Of a DNA stretch of 64,000 nt, positions 54,585 to 64,000 are shown in pieces. Source of the DNA: Hexactinellida sp. DTS-2022 (taxonomy: Eukaryota; Porifera; Hexactinellida); NCBI GenBank assembly GCA_028753945.1, contig JAPNXP010000004.1, forward strand, positions 3,844,001 to 3,908,000, read 5' to 3'. A program made the position numbers and the translations under genes. The notes below the pieces were generated by a model. The model saw only the letters and a program-made list of their open reading frames with translations. It was not told the DNA's origin and did not search any database. The first letter of the stretch is position 1, and every line of letters starts with the position of its first letter.

Positions 54585-57500
54585 GCAGCCTGTGCCGACG
54601 CATGTTCCTTTGGTGGTTTATTGATAGTGCCTCCAAAGGAACATGCTGTCGGCGCAGGCTGCAATTTTGGATTTCTTTTCGCCAAGTCATCAACGCCTCA
54701 AGGTGCCAAAAACCATTTGTTAATTGGTCCGAGTCACAAGGAATGGTAGATAAATTTGAAGTTTGTTTCTACCGTAAACCATCTTTAATTTACTGCCATT
54801 CATTCATTATATATTGATAATAAGTTATATTAATAGTTATATATTTTAGCAATGTTATCCATGGTTGGTTGAGTTGAGTCAACAAATTCCTTGTATTATA
54901 TTATTTAATTTAATCCATTGTATAGTAATACTAGAATTAAATAGAAGCCAGCTGGAATTTATAAGCTAAATCAATATAATTATCGCAAGTTGAATCACTA
55001 GAGTAGGATTTAACAAATTAAATCAATATAATTATTACAAGTTGAAACAATGGAATTAGATTTCACAGTTTTATTGAAATTGAAGTGTGAGTAAACAAAG
55101 AAATTTCAACCCCCATTAATGGCAGAAATTAAACCAATTTTAACAAATTTTCTTCTCCCATCAGACGCAGAATTTTAAGATGAATCTAAATATGAAATAA
55201 AATTTTGGGGTTATTAAAACATATTTTGAGTTATGGACCAGACAAATTTTGAAAGGTGTAAAGATGTGTCAAAAATTTCTTAATAAAAATTCGTAACCCC
55301 AGGTGCAAATTAGACGGTCACTTCGCAACTACATGCCAAATTTCAGCCCATAATGTATATAGATGTGGCCAGGGCACCTGCTACGGAGAAATAAAAATAA
55401 TAATAATAAAAAAAATCCGAATTGCAGCCTGTGCCGACGCATGTTCCTTTGGTGGCACTATATTTTGTTGGTTGTTTATTTATAGTGCCTCCAAAAGAAC
55501 ATGCTGTCGGCGCAGGCTGCAATTTTGGATTTTTTTTTCGCCATGTCATCAACACTATGAAGGTGTTAAATTATTTCAAAAATGTGTTACAGAAGGCATC
55601 GACCCTTAGAGTGGTGGAAGTTTCCATTTAGTTCATATAATTTTAGAGATATTCAAGTTTGAGTAGAATATAATAGCTGATGACTCAGCATTTTTTATGT
55701 GTGTGTTGGGTCATCACCCAACATCAACTAACCCATTTTAAATATCGAATTAACAAAATTGTAAAAATACATTTTTTTGACGATGTCATAATCACCTCAA
55801 GGTGTCAAGACCCACTTGTATAGGTGGTACCTGGCATAAGGACCAATTGATAAATTGAAAGTTTGTTTCTATCTTGTATCATCTCTGAGATTAATGAAAT
55901 TTATCTAATTAGTATAAATATTTAATTTATTTATATATTATTTAACACCATTATTATATACAGCAAAATAAATTAAGTTCGATTATTTGCAATTATTATT
56001 AATTTAAATTGAATTTCACTATAATATTTGAATTCCACGCACTCGATAACCCCAATAATCTATTTGGAACCGTCTATAAGTTAAATACAAAATGAATTAA
56101 TTATAATTAATTAAGTCAGTCATTAATTGTGCAAGAATATTCTCGCCGAAATAAATATAATCACTTAATCTGTCGTTGTTGTGGAATGTAAAATCTTAAC
56201 GGTTCTATCATAAACCATCTTTAGTTTAATGCCATTCATTCATTATGTATTGATAATAAATTATATTATTAGTTATTTATTTTAGCAATGTTATCCATGG
56301 TTGGTTGAGTTGAGTCAACAAATTCCTTATATTATATTATTTAATTTAATCAATTGTATAGTAATACTAAAATTAAATAGAAGCCAGCTGGAATTTATAA
56401 GTTAGATCAATATAATTATCGCAAGTTGAATCACTAGAGTAGGATTTAACAAGTTAAATCAATATAATTATTACAAGTTGAAACAATAGAATTAGATTTA
56501 ACACTTTACTGAAATTGAAGTGTCAGTAAAGAAAGAAATTTCAACCCCCATTTATGGCAGAAATTGACCCCTTTATTGAAAAATTTCTTCTCCGATCAGA
56601 CGCAGAATTTTATGGCGAATCCAAATGTGAAATAAAATTTGGGGTTTAGTGAAACATTTTTTGAGTTATGGACCAGACAAATTTTGAAAGGTGTTAAAGA
56701 TGTGTCAAAAATTTGTTAATACAAAATCGTAACCCCAGGTGCAAATTAGACGTCTTCTCCGAATCTACATGCCAAGTTTCAGCCCTCTATGTATACAGGT
56801 GTGGCCAGGGCACCTGCTACGGAGAAATAATAATAATAATAATAAAAATAATAAAAAAATCCAAAATTGCAGCTGTGCCGACGCATGTTCCTTTGGTGGC
56901 ACTATATTTTGGTGGTGGTTTATTGATAGTGCCTCCAATGGAACATGCTGTCGGCACAGGCTGCAATTTTGGATTTTTTTTCGCCATGTCATCATCACTA
57001 TGAAGGTGTTAAACTATTTCAGAAAAGTGATTCAAAAGGCAACGACCCTTAGTGAGTTGGAAGATTCGTTTTAGCTCACTTCATTTGAGAGATATTCAAG
57101 TTTCAGTAGAATATAATATGTGCTGAGTCAGCATATTTTAGGTGCCGTTTGGGTATTCACCCAACTCCTACCAACCCATGCGAATTATTTAATTCACAAA
57201 ATTGTAAAAACACATTTTTTTGACGATGTCATAATCACCTCAAGGTGTCAGGACCCACTTGTATAGGTGGCACGTGCCATAAGGACCAATTGATGTATTG
57301 AAAGTTTGTTTCTATCTTGAATCATCTCTGAAATTAATGAAATTTAGCTAATTAATATAAATATTTAATTAATTTATAATTATTTAACACCATTATTATA
57401 TACAGCAAAATAAATTAAGTTCAATTATTTGCAATTATTATTAATTTAAATTGAATTTCACTATAATATTTGAATTCCACGTACTCGATAACCCCAATAA

Positions 57501-59144
57501 TCCAATTGGAACCGTCTATAAGTTAAATACAAAAGGAATTAATTATAATTAATTACGTCAGTACATTAATTGTGCAAGAATATTCTCGCTGAAATATATA
57601 TAATCACTTAATCTGTCGTTGTTGTGGAATGTTAAATCTTAACTGTTCTATCATAGACCATCTTGAGTTTAATGCCATTCATTCATTATGTAGTGATAAT
57701 AAGTTAAATTATTTGTTAATTATTTTAGCAATGTTATCCATGGTTGGTTGAGTTGAGTCAACAAATTCCTTATATTATATTATTTAATTTAATCCATTGT
57801 ATAGTAATATTACAATTAAATAGAAGCCAGCTGGAATTTATAAGTTAAATCAATATAATTATCGCAAGTTGAATCACTAGAGTAGGATTTAACAAGTTAA
57901 ATCAATATAATTATTAAAAGTTGAAACAATAGAATTAGATTTAACACTTTTAAAGAAATTGAAGTGTGAGTAAACAAAGAAATTTTAATCCCCATTTATA
58001 GCAGAAATTGACCCCTTTATTGAAAGATTTCTTCTCCCATCAGACGCAGAATTTTATGGTGAATCCAAATGTGAAATAAAATTTGGGGGTTTTGTAAAAC
58101 ATATTTTGAGTTATGGACCAGACAAATTTTGAAAGGTGTTAAAGATGTGTCAAAAATTCGTTAATCAAAAATCGTAACCCCAGGTGCAAATTAGACGGTC
58201 CCATCGCACCTACATTCCAAGTTTCAGCCCATCAACTATAAAGCTCAGGCCAGGGCACCGTCTACGGAGAAAAAAAAAAAAAATCCAAAATTGCAGCCTG
58301 TGCCGACGCATGTTCCTTTGGTGGCACTATATTTTGTTGGTTGTTTATTGATAGTGCCTCCAAAGGAACATGCTGTCGGCGCAGGCTGCAATTTTGGATT
58401 TTTTTCGCCAAGTCATCAACGCCCAAGGTGTGAAGAAGCATTTGTTATTTGGTCCGAGTCACAAGGAACGGTAGATAAATTTGAAGTTTGTTTCTATCAT
58501 AAACCATCTAGAGTTCAATGCCATTCATTCATTATGTATTGATAATGAATTATATTATTAGTTAGTTATTTTAGCAATGTTATCCACGGTGATTTGAGTT
58601 TAGTCAACAAATTCCTTATATTATATTATTTTATTTAATCCATTGTATAGTAATACTAGAATTAAATAGAAGCCAGCTGGAATTTATAAGTTAAATCAAT
58701 ATAATTATCGCAAGTTGAATCACTAGAGTAGGATTTAACAAGTTAAATCAATATAATTATTACAAGTTGAAACAATGGAATTAGATTTCACAGTTTTATT
58801 GAAATTGAAGTGTTGAGTAAACAAATGAATTTCAACCCCCATTTATGGCAGAAATTAAACCAATTGTAACAAATTTTCTTCTCCCATCAGACGCAGAATT
58901 TTATGGTGGATCCAAATGTGAAATAAAATTTGGGGGTTTAGTAAAACATTTTTCTAGCTATGGACCAGACAAATTTTGAAAGGTGTTAAAGATGTGTCAA
59001 AAATTTGTTAATAAAAAATCGTAACCCCAGGTGCAAATTAGACGGTCCATACGCACCTACATGCCAAGTTTCAGCCCATCAACTATAAAGCTCAGGCCAG
59101 GGCACCGTCTACGGAGAAAAAATAAAAATAATAATAATATAAAT

Positions 59145-59265
59145 AAAGGCAGTGATTCCAATACTGGGCCACTATACTATAGTATAGTCGGCACAGTAAT
59201 AATAATAATAAAGGCAGTGATTCCAATACTGGGCCACTCTACTATAGTATAGTCGGCACAGTAAT
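59145..59265. repeat. Two tandem CTATAC palindrome mini-repeats
   Basis: aaaggcagtgattccaatac, tgggccact, the symmetric core and gtcggcacagtaa occur twice, separated by taataataataa. The pair interrupts a satellite unit where a hairpin would be expected. Confidence 0.8.
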
Positions 59266-62200
59266 TATTAGTTATTTATTTTAGCAATGTTATCCACGGT
59301 GATTTGAGTTTAGTCAACAAATTCCTTATATCATTATATTTTATTTAATTCATTGTATAGTAATACTACAATTAAATAGAAGCCAGCTGGAATTTATAAG
59401 TTGAATCAATTTAATTATCGCAAGTTGAATCAATAGTGTAGGATTTAACAAGTTAAATCAATATAATTATTACAAGTTGAAACAATGGAATTTGATTTCA
59501 CACTTTTACTGAAATTGAAGTGTGAGTAAACAAAGAAATTTCAAACCCCATTTATGGCAGAAATTAAACATATTTTTGAAAATATTCCTCTCCCATCAGA
59601 CGCAGAATTTTATGGTGAATCCAAATGTAAATAAAATTTGGGGGTTTAGTAAAACATATTTTGAGTTATGGACCAGACAAATTTTGAAAGGTGTTAAAGA
59701 TGTGTCAAAAATTCGTTAATCAAAAATCGTAACCCCAGGTGCAAATTAGACGGTCCATACGCACCTACATGCCAAGTTTCAGCCCATCAAATATAAAGCT
59801 CAGGCCAGGGCACCGTCTACGGAGAAAATTATAAATAAAAAAATCCAAAATTGCAGCCTGTGCCGACGCATGTTTCTTTGGTGGAACTATATTTTGGTGG
59901 TGGTTTATTGATAGTGCCTCCAAAAGAACATGCTGTCGGCACAGGCTGCAATTTTGGATTTTTTTTTCGCCAAGTCATCATCACTATGAAGGTGTTAAAT
60001 AATTTCAGAGGGGTGTTTCGGAAGGCAACGACCCTTAGTGAGTTGGAAGTTTCGTTTTAGCTCACTTCATTTAAGAGTTATTCAAGTTTTCAGTCAATGT
60101 AATAGGTGATGAGTTACCATTTTTTATGTGCGTGTTGGCTCATCACCCAAATCCAACCTACCCATTTGAATTATATAATTCACAAAATTGTAAAAATATA
60201 TTTTTTTGACGATGTCATCATCACCTCAAGGTGTCAAGACCCATTTGTAGAGGTGTTACGTGGCATAAGGATCAATTGATAAATTTGAAATCTGTTACTA
60301 TCTACTATAATCCCTGAGATTTATGATATTTAATTGATTAATATATATTATTATTAATATTATTTATAATATAACACCAATTTCAATGTCAACTTACAAT
60401 TATTAAGTTAAATTATTTTGTCATAAATAATAAATTAATTAACTTGGCTATCAAATTTCCATTCCGCACACTCGATGACCCTTAATAAACAAATTGGAAG
60501 CATCTATTTAAATCAAATACAGACTGAATTAATTATAATTAATTACGTCAGTATATTAACAGTGCAATAATATTCTCGCAGATGTAAATATAATCACATA
60601 ATCTGTCGTTGTTATGAAATATATAATCTTAGTTTTCAATTGGAAAATAGAAGCCTTCTCGATTTTACAAGTTGAATCAATATAATAATCACGAGTCGAA
60701 ACAATAGAATTTGATTTAACACTTTCAATTGAGCTGAAGTGTTAGTAAACAAAGGAAATTTGCAAACTCTATTGTGGCACAAACTAAGTACAATTTGAAA
60801 ATTCGTGCACTGTGAAAAGGTGTAGAAATTAATTCTCTATCGAATGCATATGAATTTAATTTTCGAGTACTATTTATTGTTCCTGTTTCAATATTAAACA
60901 GGTGCAAAAATGTGTCCAAAAAAATGTGATAAAAAATCGTGACCCCAGGTGCACATCTGTAACCCATGAGACACATATCCTGAAATTTTGGGCTCTTAGT
61001 TAATAATACTCTGTACTGGTGGAGAGGATACGGAAGGATAATAATAATAATAATAATAAAATCCAAAATTGCAGCCTGTGCCGACGCATGCTCCTTTGGT
61101 GGCACTATATTTTGTTGGTAGTTTATTGATAGTGCCTCCAAAGAAACATGCTGTCGGCGCAAGCTGCAATTTTGGATTTTTTTTTTCGCCAATTCATCAT
61201 CACTATAAAGGTGTTAAATTATCTCAGAAAGGTGTTTCAGAATGCTACGACCCTTAGAGTCGTGGAAGTTTCCATTTAGTTCACTTCATTTTAGAGATAT
61301 TCAAGTTTGAGTAGAATATAATAGCTAATGACTCAGCATATTTTATGTGAGTGTTGGGTCATCACCCAACATCAACTAACCTATTTTAAATATCGAATTA
61401 GCAAAATTGTAAAAACACATTTTTTTAACGATGTCATCATCACCTCAAGGTGTCAAGACCCACTTGTATAGGTGGCACGTACCATAAGGACCAATTGATA
61501 AATTGAAAGTTTGTTTCTATCTTCTACGATCTCTGAGATTTATGATATTTAATTAATTAGTATAAATAATTATTTATAATATTTATAATTTAACACCAAT
61601 TTCAATGTCAACTTATATTTATTAAGTTTAATTATTTTGTCATAAATAATTAATTAATTAATTTGGCTATCAAATTTCAATTCCGCACACTCGATAACCC
61701 CTAATAAACAAATTGGGAGCATCTATATAAGTCATATACTGACTTAATTAATTATTATTAATTACGTCAGTATATTAACAGTGTAAGAGTATTCTTGCAG
61801 AAGGAAATATAATCACATAATCTGTCGTTGTTATGGAATGTAGAATCTTAGTTTTCAATTGGAAAATAGAAGCCTACTCGATCTCACAAGTTGAATCAAT
61901 ATAATAATAACGAGTTGAAACAATAGAATTAGATTTAACACTTTCAATTGAGCTGAAGTGTTAGTAAACAAAGGAAATTTGCAACTCTATTGTGGCACAA
62001 ACTAAGTACAATTTGAAAATTCGTGCACTGTGAAAAAGGTGTAGAATTTAATTCTCTATCGAATGCATATAAATTTAATTTTCGGGTACTATTTATTGTT
62101 CCTGTTTCAATATTAAACAGGTGCAAAAATGTGTCCAAAAAAATGTAATAAAAAATCGTGACCCCAGGTGCACATCTGTAACCCATGAGACACATATCCT

Positions 62201-62274
62201 GAAAATTTGGGCTCTTAGTTAATTAAACTCTGTTCTGTGGAGAGGATACGGAAGGATAATAATAATAACTAACC

Positions 62275-62331
62275 AAGGCAGTAAGATTAGAACTGGGCCA
62301 CTATACTATAGTATAGTCGGCACAGTAAAAA
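62275..62331. repeat. CTATAC palindrome mini-repeat
   Basis: aaggcagtaagattagaact followed by gggccac, the core and gtcggcacagta, located between a taa tract and the hairpin of the next unit. Confidence 0.78.
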
Positions 62332-64000
62332 TTAAAAAAATCCAAAATTGCACCCTGTGCCGACGCATGTTCCTTTGGTGGCACTATATTTTGTTGGTTG
62401 TTTATTGATAGTGCCTCCAAAGGAACATGCTGTCGGCGCAGGCTGCAATTTTGGATTTTTTTTCGCCAAGTCATCAACGCCCAAGGTGTGAAGAAGCATT
62501 TGTTAATTGGTCCGAGTCACAAGGAACGGTAGATAAATTTGAAGTTTGTTTCTATCTTAAACCATCTTGAGTTTGATGCCATTCATTCATTATGTATTGA
62601 TAATAAATTATATTATTAGTTATTTATCTTAGCATTGTTATCCACGGTTGAGTTGAATTAAGTCAACAAATTCCTTATATTATATTATTTTATTTAATCC
62701 ATTGTATGGTAAATTAAATAGAAGCCAGCTGGAATTTATAAGTTAAATCAATATAATTATCGCAAGTTGAATCACTAGAGTAGGATTTAACAAGTTAAAT
62801 CAATATAATTATCGCAAGTTGAATCACTAGAGTAGGATTTAACAAGTTAAATCAATATAATTATTACAAGTTGAAACAATAGAATTAGATTTAACACTTT
62901 ACTGAAATTGAAGTGTGAGTAAACAAAGAAATCTCAACCCCCATTTATGGCAGAAATTGACCCCTTTATTGGAAAGTTTATTCTCCCATCAGACGCAGAA
63001 TTTTATGGCGAATCCAAATATGAAATAAAATTTGGGGGTTTAGTAAAACATATTTTGAGTTATGGACCAGACAAATTTTGAAAGGTGTTAAAAATGTGTG
63101 CAAAATTTCGTAATCAAAAATCGTAACCCCAGGTGCAAATTAGAAGGGCACTTCGCATCTACATGGCAAGTTTCAGCCCTCAATGTATAAAGGTGTAGCC
63201 AGGGTACCGTCTACGGAGAAAAAATAAAAATAATAAAATCCAAAATTGCAGACTGTGCCGACGCATGTTCCTTTGGTGGCACTATATTTTGATGGTTGTT
63301 TATTGATAGTCCCTCCAAAGGAACATGCTGTCGGCGCAGGCTGAAATTTTGGATTTTTTTTCGCCAAGTCATCAACGCCCAAGGTGTGAAGAACCATTTG
63401 TTAATTGGTCGGAGTCACAAGGAACGGTAGATAAATTTGAAGTTAGTTTCTATCATAAACCATCTTGAGTATAATGCCATTCATTCATTATGTATTGATA
63501 ATAAATTATATTATTAGCTATTTATTTTAGCAATGTTATCCACGGTGATTTGAGTTTAGTCAACAAATTCCTTATATTAATATATTTTATTTAATCCATT
63601 GTATAGTTATACTAGAATTAAATAGAAGCCAGCTGGAATTTATAAGTTGAATCAATATAATTATCGCAAGTTGAATCAATAGAGTAGGATTTAACAAGTT
63701 AAATCAATATAATTATCGCAAGTTGAAACAATGGAATTTGTTTTCACAGTTTTATTGAAATTGAAGTGTTGAGTAAACAAAGGAATTTCAACCCCCATTT
63801 ATGGCAGAAATTAAACCAATTTTAACAAATTTTCTTCTCCCATCAGACGCAGAATTTTATGGCGAATCCAAATATGAAATAAAATTTGGGGGTTTAGTAA
63901 AACATATTTTGAGTTATGGACCAGACAAATTTTGAAAGGTGTTAAAGATGTGTCCAAAATTTGTTAATCAAAAATCGTAACCCCAGGTGCAAATTAGACG

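Larger units (their letters stand above)
54560..64000 (+). repeat. Satellite array with one hairpin per unit
   Basis: Units of about 0.85-1.55 kb follow one another to the window edge. Each contains a hairpin of about 120 bp (approximately 54584-54680, 55415-55540, 56858-56985, 58280-58405, 59840-59970, 61060-61190, 62335-62465 and 63235-63365). Each also carries the segments caagttgaatcactagag, ttatggaccagacaaatttt, cgtaaccccaggtgcaaat and agggcaccgtctacgg, followed by an A-rich or taa-rich tract just before the next hairpin. At least two unit types occur: one with 'cgccaagtcatcaacgcc' after the hairpin and one with 'catcatcactatgaaggtg'. Units at 60.2-62.2 kb form a diverged subfamily ('cgtgaccccaggtgcacat'). 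The taa-rich tracts resemble retroposon tails, so the unit may derive from a retroelement plus a hairpin MITE amplified in tandem. No real gene is seen in it. Confidence 0.85.

Noticed and set aside
54320-63397. Many small ORFs with the peptide VPTHVPLVALYFGG
   Set aside because: They read through the hairpin of the satellite on both strands; no start context, and they vary freely between copies.
1-64000. tRNA or rRNA genes
   Set aside because: No cloverleaf A/B-box pattern or rRNA-like conserved stretch was noticed by eye; a tRNAscan or Rfam run would be decisive.

Overview
This window looks like AT-rich nuclear DNA from an animal, probably a non-model invertebrate. The support is three things: a five-exon gene with phase-consistent GT-AG introns, an intact TM2-family membrane protein gene, and a dense, layered deposit of eukaryotic DNA transposons (MULE/FLYWCH, hAT, P-element-like, pogo-like, Helitron, spliced integrase, foldback elements). 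A sponge or another early-branching animal is possible, but the sequence alone does not settle it. I see no rRNA, tRNA, CRISPR array, operon or bacterial feature.

Only two loci look like host genes. One is a single-exon TM2-domain protein on the minus strand at 22431-23033. The other is a plus-strand gene at 29823-42748 whose five exons splice in matching phases to about 461 codons. Its C-terminal half resembles the FAM178/SLF2 (SMC5/6 localisation factor 2) family. Its introns are bulked out by nested transposons.

Layout. 1-613: start of a TTF/ZMYM-type hAT transposase running off the left edge. 690-2520: satellite units and hairpin repeats, inverted relative to the right-hand array. 2590-4320: tandem motif, inverted-element arm and a MULE transposase ending in a RING finger. 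4495-6390: P-element-like transposase. 7000-8810: satellite relics and a USPL1-like protease fragment. 9200-12200: Helitron ends, an unidentified ORF and an intron-containing integrase. 12560-14190: PHD-finger MULE. 14330-21970: tandem repeats, foldbacks, hAT and Ty3/gypsy integrase fragments, and a FLYWCH fragment split by a hAT MITE. 22431-23033: TM2 gene. 23400-29750: pogo-like MITE, near-perfect 934-bp palindrome, hAT MITEs and a GC-rich MULE. 29823-42748: SLF2-like gene. 43190-46080: MULE-RING transposon between inverted minisatellites. 46150-54200: more MULE copies, Helitron ends and inverted duplications. 54560-64000: long satellite array whose units carry a hairpin of about 120 bp, continuing past the window.

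The most interesting system is the family of MULE transposases that carry a C-terminal C3HC4 RING finger. One copy is bounded by inverted arrays of a short tandem repeat. At least nine hAT MITEs have identifiable 8-bp target duplications (seven exact, two with one mismatch), and several have interiors tiled with one short word. Most transposase ORFs are frameshifted, so the window records past rather than clearly current activity.
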